Below, piece by piece: positions 1-6,899 of a DNA stretch of 33,433 nt. A model generated the notes under the pieces. The model worked only from the letters and a program-made list of their open reading frames with translations, ran no database searches and had not been told where the DNA came from. The first letter of the stretch is position 1. Every line of letters begins with the position of its first letter. The translations under genes were made by a program, and so were the position numbers. This DNA is from JAAYLC01 sp964636665 (GTDB taxonomy: Bacteria > Bacteroidota > Bacteroidia > Flavobacteriales > Flavobacteriaceae): the NCBI GenBank assembly GCA_964636665.1, contig CAZWVT010000016.1, positions 1-33,433 of the forward strand, in the 5' to 3' direction.

Positions 1-27
1 TTAATGGTTAATGGTTAATGGTTAATG
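1..27. repeat. Short tandem repeat, 7-bp unit
   Basis: Four consecutive copies of a ttaatgg unit, the last ending in a instead of g, lie at the extreme left edge. The array may continue outside the window. It lies downstream of the minus-strand CYTH gene in an AT-rich spacer. No coding or regulatory role is visible. Confidence 0.75.
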
Positions 28-40
28 AAAAAATACAGAA

Positions 41-120
41 CAACTTTCAATTTTCAATTAAAAAGAACAGACAACCCACAACTGACAACTTTCAATTTTC
101 AGTTTTCAATTTTCATTTTC
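41..120. repeat. AT-rich direct repeats overlapping a gene end
   Basis: The 16-mer caactttcaattttca occurs at 41-56 and again at 86-101, followed by further tttcaatttt-like units up to about 120. The last residues of the CYTH protein (KMKIEN) are encoded inside this repeat. The repeat has therefore probably extended or replaced the original 3' end of that gene. Simple intergenic repeats of this kind are familiar in flavobacterial genomes; no mobile-element ends are visible. Confidence 0.6.
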
Positions 121-566
121 TTAATCAAATTTGAATTGTAATAAGCGGGATTTTCTGTTACTTCTTCTCCCAACCATGCCGGTTTTGGAAACACTTCATT
201 TTCGTCAGTCAATTCAATTTCTGCAATGACCAATCCTTCAAAACTGCCTTTAAACTCATCTACTTCAAAAACATGAGAATCTACGGTCACCTCATATCGA
301 ATTTTGTCGATGATACCCGGTTCGCACAATTTCAATAAGGCTTCGGATTCTTCTTTTGAAATGTCATGTTCCCATTCAAAACGCGTAGTTCCAGAAGCAT
401 TTGATTTTCCTTTGATTGTAAGCTTTCCTTGATTTCCATAAATTCGTACGCGTACCGTCCGCTCCGGATGTGTATTTAAAAACCCTTGAATAATATGTGT
501 ATGCTTTTGCGCTTCTTTTTTATAGGAATCATCCCGAACCAAGAATTTTCTTTCTATTTCCTGCAT
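99..566 (-). CDS. CYTH domain protein (triphosphate tunnel metalloenzyme)
   Basis: This 155-residue protein opens with the CYTH signature ExExK (E3, E5, K7 in QEIERKF), followed by alternating basic and acidic strands (RVRIYG, KLTIKGKS, FEWEHDI, YEVTVDS, FEVDEFKG, LVIAEIEL) that build the eight-stranded tunnel of the family. Family members bind a divalent metal and a triphosphate, and most small bacterial ones are inorganic triphosphatases or of unknown substrate. The length is normal for a stand-alone bacterial CYTH protein. It starts at an ATG 8 bp after the stop of the upstream oxidoreductase gene on the same strand, so the two are probably cotranscribed. The last few residues are encoded in AT-rich repeat. 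The substrate cannot be read from the sequence. Confidence 0.9.
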   Translation of the reverse strand: MQEIERKFLVRDDSYKKEAQKHTHIIQGFLNTHPERTVRVRIYGNQGKLTIKGKSNASGTTRFEWEHDISKEESEALLKLCEPGIIDKIRYEVTVDSHVFEVDEFKGSFEGLVIAEIELTDENEVFPKPAWLGEEVTENPAYYNSNLIKKMKIEN

Positions 567-574
567 TTTTTATC

Positions 575-1225
575 TTATTTTGAAACGATGCTTTTTATTT
601 CATCGGAAGGGATGTTGATTTTATGATATCCGCTGAGTGCCAAGACAATCATCGCCTCTGCAATAGTATCCGCTTTGATATACCGATACCGCCTGGGAAT
701 CAAGAGATTAAATGTTTTTAAAATTACTTCTCCGAACCGTTCCCCGATACGGGTTTCTTTTCTGTCGCCAACGATTAATGAAGGTTGAAGAATGTATGTA
801 TTCGGAATCTGTTGTGCTTTTACCTCCGTCTCCATTTTCCCTTTGGTGCGACTGTAAAAAACCTTGCTGTCCGAATCAGCACCGAGGGAAGAAATTACGG
901 CAAAAGTCTGTATCCCTTGTTCTTTTGCCAATTTAGCAGCGGTTACGGGAATACCATAATCGATTTTAAAATAAAGGTCTTTATCGGGAGTTTTGGCTTT
1001 GGTAGTTCCGATGCAGCAAAAAACGACATCTCCATTAAGAAGATTCTTGGAGGTTTCAAGCTGAAGCAAATCAACAATATGTTCTTCGATTTTGGAGGAT
1101 GAAATTTCCGTGGAACGGCGGGTAAGGATTACTATTTTTCCAAAATCGGGATGTTTTATAAGTTTCTGCAACAATAAACTTCCTGTCAACCCAGTTGCTC
1201 CAATAAGTACAGCTGTTTTTTTCAT
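575..1225 (-). CDS. NAD(P)-binding oxidoreductase, atypical SDR (HTATIP2/NmrA-like)
   Basis: The N-terminus is a Rossmann fold with a GATGLTG dinucleotide-binding loop right after the first strand (KKTAVLIGATG). An SDR-like YxxxK pair is present (YSRTK), after an AVISSLGAD strand that supplies the usual serine. This layout fits atypical short-chain dehydrogenases of the HTATIP2/YbjT type, about 215 residues long. I chose the ATG at 1225, which gives MKKTAVLIGATG; the frame can also open from a GTG at 1249, adding eight residues that the fold does not need. The gene is divergent from dinB and is followed closely by the CYTH gene. The substrate is unknown. Confidence 0.85.
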   Translation of the reverse strand: MKKTAVLIGATGLTGSLLLQKLIKHPDFGKIVILTRRSTEISSSKIEEHIVDLLQLETSKNLLNGDVVFCCIGTTKAKTPDKDLYFKIDYGIPVTAAKLAKEQGIQTFAVISSLGADSDSKVFYSRTKGKMETEVKAQQIPNTYILQPSLIVGDRKETRIGERFGEVILKTFNLLIPRRYRYIKADTIAEAMIVLALSGYHKINIPSDEIKSIVSK

Positions 1226-1261
1226 AGTTGATTTATTATTAAGTTTCACCTAAACCGAATA

Positions 1262-2386
1262 ATGCTTAAAGGTATTAATTTTGACTTTATGAAATTTGAT
1301 TTTCCCATCAGAAAAATTATTCACATCGATATGGATGCATTTTATGCTTCCGTTGAACAATTGGATTTTCCGGAACTAAAAGGAAAACCATTGGCAGTAG
1401 GTGGTGGTGAAAAACGCGGCGTTGTGGCTGCTGCAAGTTATGAAGCGCGGAAGTACGGCGTTCGAAGCGCAATGAGCGGAAAAATGGCTCGTGCATTAAG
1501 TCCGGAACTTATTTTTGTGCGTCCGCGTTTTGAGCGTTATCGTGAAATTTCGTCGAAAATTCGAGAGCTTTTTTTTGAATATACAGATTTAGTCGAACCA
1601 CTTTCTTTGGATGAAGCCTATTTGGATGTTAGCATCAACAAAAAAAATATGCTCAGCGCAACGGCAATCGCCCGAGAATTGCGCAAAAGAATTAAAGAAG
1701 AAACCGGATTGAATGCTTCGGCAGGCATTTCAATCAATAAGTTTATAGCGAAAATTGCGAGTGACATCAACAAACCAAACGGACAAAAAACCATACCGCC
1801 GGAAGAGGTTATTTCTTTTCTTGAAAACTTGGATGTAAAGAAGTTTTACGGTGTTGGAAAAGTGACTCGAAATAAAATGTATCGTTTGGGAATTTTCACA
1901 GGAGCGGATTTAAAAACCAAAAGTCGCGAATACTTACAGAAACATTTCGGCAAAAGCGGTTTGCATTATTACAACATTGTTCGCGGTATTCACCATAGCC
2001 CCGTACGAACGTTCAGACTTCAAAAATCTTTGGGAGCGGAACACACTTTCTCTGAAAATATCACTTCCGAAATTTTTATGATAGAACATTTGGAGCATAT
2101 TGCCACTCAGGTAGAATCACGTTTAGAACGACGAAAACTCGCCGGCAGAACAGTTACTTTGAAAATCCGATACAGCGATTTTACGATTCATACCCGAAGC
2201 CGGACTCTGGAAGATTACGTTTGCAAAAAAAACGAACTTCTTGAAGTGGTTAAAAAACTACTTTATCAAGAACGACTTAAAGAATCCGTTCGTTTATTGG
2301 GAATTACAGTATCTAGTTTGAACAACGAACCGCCCCCGCCATCAAAGGTTATTCCGAAAGAAGAGCAATTGCGGTTGGAGTTTTAG
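1262..2386 (+). CDS. dinB: DNA polymerase IV (Y-family translesion polymerase)
   Basis: The palm motif IIHIDMDAFYASVEQ and the second catalytic motif SLDEAYLDV are intact, giving the three acidic metal ligands of Y-family polymerases. The thumb (GVGKVTRNKMYRLGI), and the little-finger domain with the KSLGAEHTFSENI strand, follow in the usual order. The protein ends in QLRLEF, a good match to the beta-clamp-binding motif. Dpo IV inserts nucleotides opposite damaged bases and is error-prone. An alternative ATG at 1289 gives MKFDFPIRKIIHIDMD and is as good a start as 1262; neither has a convincing ribosome binding site. The gene is divergent from the oxidoreductase gene. No LexA-type operator was recognised. 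Confidence 0.96.
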   Translation: MLKGINFDFMKFDFPIRKIIHIDMDAFYASVEQLDFPELKGKPLAVGGGEKRGVVAAASYEARKYGVRSAMSGKMARALSPELIFVRPRFERYREISSKIRELFFEYTDLVEPLSLDEAYLDVSINKKNMLSATAIARELRKRIKEETGLNASAGISINKFIAKIASDINKPNGQKTIPPEEVISFLENLDVKKFYGVGKVTRNKMYRLGIFTGADLKTKSREYLQKHFGKSGLHYYNIVRGIHHSPVRTFRLQKSLGAEHTFSENITSEIFMIEHLEHIATQVESRLERRKLAGRTVTLKIRYSDFTIHTRSRTLEDYVCKKNELLEVVKKLLYQERLKESVRLLGITVSSLNNEPPPPSKVIPKEEQLRLEF

Positions 2387-2479
2387 GGGTTAGTTGATAG
2401 TCTCAAAATAATAAAATATAAAAAATGAGGTAAAATTTAAAGGTGCTTAAAATTAGAATATGTCTCTTTCTGCAACCTC

Positions 2480-2517
2480 AAAAAAAGAGCCTTGTAATCA
2501 TTGGATTACAAGGCTCT
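2480..2517 (-). terminator. Intrinsic terminator of tRNA-Ser
   Basis: A perfect 14-bp inverted repeat (arms 2486-2499 and 2504-2517, loop 2500-2503) is followed on the minus strand by a run of T (plus-strand A-run 2480-2486). It starts 4 bases after the 3' end of the tRNA gene. There is no T-run on the plus-strand side, so it acts on the tRNA transcript rather than on dinB. Confidence 0.9.
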
Positions 2518-2520
2518 CTG

Positions 2521-2605
2521 CGGAGGAAGAGGGATTCGAACCCCCGGAGGTGTGACCCTCAACGGTTTTCAAGACCGCCGCATTCGACCACTCTGCCATT
2601 CCTCC
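2521..2605 (-). tRNA. tRNA-Ser (anticodon UGA)
   Basis: The 85-nt gene has a 7-bp acceptor stem (GGAGGAA with TTCCTCC), discriminator G, a D arm, the anticodon loop CTTGAAA (anticodon TGA), a long variable arm typical of class II serine tRNAs, and a T loop GTTCGAATC. The CCA end is not encoded. The gene is framed by a Bacteroidota-type promoter upstream and a strong hairpin terminator immediately downstream, so it is a single-gene unit. Confidence 0.97.
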
Positions 2606-2664
2606 TTTTTGGCAAATCAATTATTGTAAATCTCTCGATAGGGTGATTGCCGTAATTGCGGTTG

Positions 2665-2692
2665 CAAATATAAAAAGCTTTTTGATATTCAA
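2665..2692 (-). promoter_or_regulatory. Bacteroidota-type promoter for tRNA-Ser
   Basis: On the minus strand the sequence reads TTG, 17 bases, TATATTTG. This matches the TTG / TAnnTTTG pattern recognised by the primary sigma factor of Bacteroidota. The -7 box lies about 60 bp before the tRNA 5' end, leaving a short leader for RNase P processing. Confidence 0.65.
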
Positions 2693-2838
2693 GAATTATT
2701 TTCAGTTTTTCATTAAATTTTATTTTTTGACCGATTTTAGCTTTTTCAATGCTTCGTATTTTATCCTTAACTTTGTCTTGTTGCCAATAACAATATCCCG
2801 AGTGGGGCAATCAAAACAAATCAATAAAATCATGTATC

Positions 2839-3474
2839 ATGAAATCCGATACTATAGATAAACTAAAGTGGAGATACGCCACGAAAAAATTTGACAGCTC
2901 TCGAAAGCTATCAGCTGAAAAAATTAATATTCTTAAAGAAGCCTTTAACTTAACAGCTACTTCATACGGATTACAGCCCTTAAAACTGGTGGTTATTTCT
3001 AATCAGGACATAAAAGAAAAACTGATGTCCTTTACCTACAATCAACCACAGGTTCGGGATGCCTCTCACGTCTTGGTTCTGTGTATCGAGCGTGAAATAG
3101 ATGCTTCTTTTATCGTTGATCATTTTAAGCGCGTTGAAGACATCCGTCAAACTTCCCGGAATATTTTAGAACCATACGAACAAAATCTTATCGCTACTTT
3201 TTCAGATAAGGAGAAAGAAGAGGTTAAAGTGTGGATGACAAACCAACTATATCTTGCGCTCGGAGCCTTGCTGACTGTCTGTGCTATGGAGAAAATTGAT
3301 TCTTGTGCCATGGAAGGTTTTCAGCCGGAAAAATACGATACTTTCCTAGAACTTGACAAACGCGGCTTGAAATCTGTCATTGTGTTGCCGGTAGGTTATC
3401 GGGACACATCAGATTTTTTCTCAAATCTTAAAAAGGTAAGACGCGGCGTTGATGAATTGGTTATTGACCTTTAA
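2839..3474 (+). CDS. NAD(P)H-dependent nitroreductase family oxidoreductase
   Basis: The 211-residue protein matches the NfsB/YfkO-like nitroreductase fold: an N-terminal helix with WRYATKKFD, then TATSYGLQPLKLVVI, where family members bind the FMN phosphate and pyrimidine ring, and a C-terminal VIVLPVGYRDTSD strand-turn. These enzymes are FMN-containing homodimers that reduce nitroaromatics, quinones or flavins with NAD(P)H. The length is standard for the family. The gene stands alone on the plus strand and ends 18 bp before the end of the convergent ribBA gene. The physiological substrate is not predictable from sequence. Confidence 0.88.
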   Translation: MKSDTIDKLKWRYATKKFDSSRKLSAEKINILKEAFNLTATSYGLQPLKLVVISNQDIKEKLMSFTYNQPQVRDASHVLVLCIEREIDASFIVDHFKRVEDIRQTSRNILEPYEQNLIATFSDKEKEEVKVWMTNQLYLALGALLTVCAMEKIDSCAMEGFQPEKYDTFLELDKRGLKSVIVLPVGYRDTSDFFSNLKKVRRGVDELVIDL

Positions 3475-3492
3475 TCTATCTCTGTCGATTGG

Positions 3493-4638
3493 TTAATAGC
3501 GTATGTAATCGATAATCTGCAACCCGTACCCTATCATCCCCACTCGTTTTGTCTCTTGACTGTTGGAGATCAATCGTAATTTATGAATGCCTAAATCGTG
3601 AAGAATTTGTGCACCTATTCCAAAATCTTTTACATCGGAAACAATCCGCGGCGCTTTAACCACTTTTCCGGGTTGCTGCATTTCTCTTAATTCTTTTAAC
3701 CGATTTAATAAGTTTAAAGCTTGCATCTGTTGATTGACAAAGACAATGGCTCCTTTTTGTTCCTGTTCGATAATTTTAAACATATCGTCCAATTTTTTCT
3801 CAGCATCGTCTGTAAGTGCTGTTAGAATATCACTGTTTACCAAAGTGGCATTCACCCTTACCGGAACAGGTTCGTCGGCAGTCCAAGTTCCTTTGGTAAG
3901 TGCAAAATGAAGTTGGTCATTGGTCGTTTGGCGGTAAGCGATCAATCGGAATTCACCGAATTTGGTTTGCAACATAAAGTCTTCTTTCTTCTCGATAAGC
4001 GAATCGTGTTCCATGCGATATTTCACCAAATCTTCAATCGATATGAGTTTCAAATCAAATTTCTCAGCAACTTTAACCAATTCCGGCAAGCGTGCCATCG
4101 TTCCGTCTTCATTGAGAATTTCCACGAGAATACCAGCTGGATTAAGTCCGGCGAGTCTTGCCAAATCAATAGCGGCTTCGGTATGTCCGGTTCGTCTTAA
4201 AACACCGCCTTCTTTTGCACGCAGTGGGAAAATATGTCCCGGACGTCCTAAATCGGAAGGTTTGGTAGATTCATCAACCAAAGCTTTGATGGTTTTGGCA
4301 CGGTCATGCACGGAAATTCCCGTAGTACAACCATGTCCAAGCAAATCTACAGAAACGGTAAACTGCGTGTGATGCAGCACCGTATTGTTTTCAACCATCA
4401 TTTTCAAATCCAGCTGATTGCAACGTTCTTCGGTAAGGGGCGCACAAATCAATCCACGACCGTGAGTAGCCATGAAATTAATCATTTCGGGCGTTACTTT
4501 TTCGGCTGCGGCAATAAAATCGCCTTCATTTTCTCTATTTTCATCATCCACAACAATGACGACTTTTCCTTGGCGGATGTCTTCAATGGCGGATTCTATC
4601 GTATCTAATTTTATCGTGTTTCTCTCGGTAATTTTCAT
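3493..4638 (-). CDS. ribBA: RibBA: DHBP synthase fused to a degenerate GTP cyclohydrolase II domain
   Basis: Residues 1-212 are a complete 3,4-dihydroxy-2-butanone 4-phosphate synthase: DDENRENEGD (31-40), HGRGLICAPL (59-68), GHTEAAIDLARLAG (151-164) and VEIL (172-175) carry the known metal- and substrate-binding residues. It converts ribulose 5-phosphate to the four-carbon precursor of riboflavin. Residues 222-381 align with GTP cyclohydrolase II, including FGIGAQILHDLGI and KLRLISNS, but contain no cysteine at all. The three zinc ligands expected around 265-282 are absent and the usual RQEGRG catalytic segment reads NQQMQAL. The second domain is therefore very likely inactive as a cyclohydrolase and may be structural. 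The gene lies downstream of lptG with its own TACCTTTG box. Confidence 0.93.
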   Translation of the reverse strand: MKITERNTIKLDTIESAIEDIRQGKVVIVVDDENRENEGDFIAAAEKVTPEMINFMATHGRGLICAPLTEERCNQLDLKMMVENNTVLHHTQFTVSVDLLGHGCTTGISVHDRAKTIKALVDESTKPSDLGRPGHIFPLRAKEGGVLRRTGHTEAAIDLARLAGLNPAGILVEILNEDGTMARLPELVKVAEKFDLKLISIEDLVKYRMEHDSLIEKKEDFMLQTKFGEFRLIAYRQTTNDQLHFALTKGTWTADEPVPVRVNATLVNSDILTALTDDAEKKLDDMFKIIEQEQKGAIVFVNQQMQALNLLNRLKELREMQQPGKVVKAPRIVSDVKDFGIGAQILHDLGIHKLRLISNSQETKRVGMIGYGLQIIDYIRY

Positions 4639-4654
4639 AGCAAAAAATCTTTTG

Positions 4655-4662
4655 CAAAGGTA
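4655..4662 (-). promoter_or_regulatory. -7 box (TACCTTTG) upstream of ribBA
   Basis: This is an exact TAnnTTTG match on the minus strand, 16 bp before the ribBA start codon, which implies a very short leader. No convincing TTG element is seen at -33. There is no room for an FMN riboswitch and none is seen. Confidence 0.45.
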
Positions 4663-4733
4663 ATAAATCGAAAGGAGGTTTTAGTCATTTAAATAAATAG
4701 GAGCAATTATTGGTTTTCAGAGATTGACACATT

Positions 4734-6200
4734 TTAGTCATCTTTGTTTTTTTTCTTTTTAGGAAAACCAAACCAACGACCAATGCGCTGTATAAAAGCA
4801 TCCATATCAAAAATTCCTTGGTCGGTTGTGGCTCTGTAGGTCAGCCAAATACTCAACGGAAACATAATGCCGGTGCTCAACCATGCTGCAATATATGGAG
4901 AGACTGTACCATCCTCAGCGCTGTTTTTAGCAAATATGCCGATAAAGTGATAGGTTAAAAACAATAAAACTGCCACGACCATAGGTAATCCCATTCCTCC
5001 TTTTCGGATGATGGCACCTAAAGGTGCGCCGACAAAAAATAAAATGATACAAGCGACGCTCAATACGTATTTTTCGTGCAATGCGATTTCCGTTTTGTTC
5101 AATCTTCTTGTTTTGTGTCGGAAATCTTCTTTTTTTGCAAGAGTCGTTTGGTGTGTTCCACGAGCATTGTTGACCGCCATTTTCACTATCTGCTGTTTAA
5201 AATTTTCAGGATATAAATCCAATACTGTATTTATTTTGCCAATGGCTTCCGTTGAAATTGAATCGTTATCAACTATCGGCATTTCGCTCAATTTTTCTAT
5301 TCCCGAACGGTAAAACATATTACGGGTATAGGAGTTGATATCGGTAGTGTAACTTTTAGAAAGCGAGTCTATTTCCACTCGAAGCTCGCTGATATTGTAC
5401 ATGTTTTGATTTTCCACATTGTGTTCTTTATCGATATCGCGTTGATTTAATTCGGTCAAATCGATATTAATCCAATATTCATCAAAATAGCTTTTTGCAA
5501 AGGGTACACGTGCCTGAGTTGCCGGATTGTCATTCCAGACTTCTTCATAATAATTCCCATTGTTTAAAATTAGAGAAAGCGTATTGCTTCCTTCGGCACT
5601 TTCTAATTTTCCGTGGTCTGCTTTTATTACCGTCAGGTTGTTATTGGGACGTCTTTCGTTTTTTTTGTGAATGATGACATCGTGTAAAAACTGTCCGCGA
5701 TCTCCGGTTTTTTCATCTACTTTGATGTTGAACATATCTCCAATCTGACTGAATTGTCCTTCTGCAATGACCAAAGAAGGCTGAAACTGAGAAATATTTC
5801 TTCGTAGATTTTGCCATTTATATTCTGAATAGGGAATCACATTATTAGCAAAGAAAAAACCCATCACAGAAAGGAAAAGAATAAAAATCATCACACTTCC
5901 CATCGCACGCTGTAGTGAAATTCCGGAGGATTTCATGGCTGCGAATTCATATTTTTCGGCAAATGATCCAAAGACCATGAGAGAAGTTACCAAAATCGTT
6001 AACGGAAGGACGAGAGGCATCATTTTTGGAGCAAAATACCAAAGGAATTTCAAGATAATCATCACATCCAAATCCTTACCTGCCAACTCAGAGATGTACA
6101 ACCAAATGGTTTGTAGTACAAATATAAACATCAAGATGATAAAGACTCCCAAAAAAGTCTTCAGATAACTGACAAGTATATAACGGTCAAGTATTTTCAC
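4734..6200 (-). CDS. LptF/LptG-family permease (YjgP/YjgQ)
   Basis: The 488-residue membrane protein has three N-terminal transmembrane segments (about residues 10-32, 55-75 and 100-120), a large periplasmic jellyroll-like region (about 125-370) and three C-terminal segments (about 378-460). This is the layout of LptF/LptG, the transmembrane subunits of the ABC machine that extracts lipopolysaccharide from the inner membrane. The N-terminal MKILDRYILVSYLKTF is typical. The periplasmic part is longer than in proteobacterial LptG (about 360 residues). It lies 9 bp downstream of lolA in the ftsK-lolA-lptG run, so it is cotranscribed with another lipid or lipoprotein transport gene. Which of the two Lpt roles it plays cannot be told from sequence. 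Confidence 0.92.
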   Translation of the reverse strand: MKILDRYILVSYLKTFLGVFIILMFIFVLQTIWLYISELAGKDLDVMIILKFLWYFAPKMMPLVLPLTILVTSLMVFGSFAEKYEFAAMKSSGISLQRAMGSVMIFILFLSVMGFFFANNVIPYSEYKWQNLRRNISQFQPSLVIAEGQFSQIGDMFNIKVDEKTGDRGQFLHDVIIHKKNERRPNNNLTVIKADHGKLESAEGSNTLSLILNNGNYYEEVWNDNPATQARVPFAKSYFDEYWINIDLTELNQRDIDKEHNVENQNMYNISELRVEIDSLSKSYTTDINSYTRNMFYRSGIEKLSEMPIVDNDSISTEAIGKINTVLDLYPENFKQQIVKMAVNNARGTHQTTLAKKEDFRHKTRRLNKTEIALHEKYVLSVACIILFFVGAPLGAIIRKGGMGLPMVVAVLLFLTYHFIGIFAKNSAEDGTVSPYIAAWLSTGIMFPLSIWLTYRATTDQGIFDMDAFIQRIGRWFGFPKKKKNKDD

Positions 6201-6209
6201 TCGGGGAGA

Positions 6210-6857
6210 CTAAAGCTTATTTATGTAATATCCACTGTTTTTGTATTTGTCTTCATTAAAAGTAAAAAGTGTTGAAGAAAGTGGCTGATTTGTTTTAAAT
6301 GAATTTATAGTGACTGTAAATTGAAGACCTTGAGTATCCGTCTGAATCAGTTTGTAAATATGTTTTGTCTGTGCGTCAATCCCCAACAGAACTTCCTTTA
6401 CTGTAGATTTAGAATCGGTAGGTGTTAATTTGATGTACTGAATCTTTCTTCCTTTTACATTTTGCTGAATATCCATTTTGGCACTGTATCCTTTTTCATA
6501 AAAGGTCAACATTTTGGAGGGAGTGATTTCGTTGTCATTATCGGGACGATATTTGGAAATGGTTACTTCTTCATCTTCCGGGACAATGTTATAAATCTTA
6601 TCACCATCAAATATGCGGGTAGTTCCCATCATATTCAACACGTATTTATTTCCTTCTAAAGTTACATCACCACGTGTTTCTTGTCTGATGTTTTTTTCCG
6701 GATTAAGCATAAAATATTTAAACTCTATGATGATATTGTTATAGCTTCTGACTTTTTGAGTCACGTCGTTAAGCAGTTGTTGTGCTTGTTGATCTTGCTG
6801 CGAATAAATTGATAATGGAGCAAATGTCAACAAACTAACTATAATTATTTTTTTCAT
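6210..6857 (-). CDS. lolA: LolA-like outer-membrane lipoprotein carrier
   Basis: The 215-residue precursor has an N-terminal signal peptide (MKKIIIVSLLTFAPLSIYS, cleavage before QQ) and a LolA/LolB-type beta sheet: NIIIEFKYFML, GDVTLEGNKYVLNMM, TRIFDGDKIYNIVP and EVLLGIDAQTKHIYKL. The family binds the acyl chains of lipoproteins in a half-barrel and ferries them across the periplasm. It lies 42 bp after ftsK and 9 bp before the permease gene on the same strand. Sequence similarity in this family is low, so the assignment rests on fold pattern and context. Outer-membrane polysaccharide or glycolipid transport is an alternative use of the fold. Confidence 0.85.
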   Translation of the reverse strand: MKKIIIVSLLTFAPLSIYSQQDQQAQQLLNDVTQKVRSYNNIIIEFKYFMLNPEKNIRQETRGDVTLEGNKYVLNMMGTTRIFDGDKIYNIVPEDEEVTISKYRPDNDNEITPSKMLTFYEKGYSAKMDIQQNVKGRKIQYIKLTPTDSKSTVKEVLLGIDAQTKHIYKLIQTDTQGLQFTVTINSFKTNQPLSSTLFTFNEDKYKNSGYYINKL

Positions 6858-6899
6858 GAGATGACAAATTTTGCCTTGTAATTTTAATATAATATGTAA

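Noticed and set aside
1..120. CRISPR array or mobile-element end
   Set aside because: The repeat units are short (7 and 16 bp) and AT-rich, without regular spacers or inverted ends.
3962..4372. A 136-residue open frame antisense to ribBA
   Set aside because: Its serine-rich composition follows from the reverse of a strongly supported gene, and it has no domain pattern.
4639..4733. FMN riboswitch before ribBA
   Set aside because: The spacer is only 95 bp and lacks the conserved RFN element blocks; the promoter box sits 16 bp before the start.
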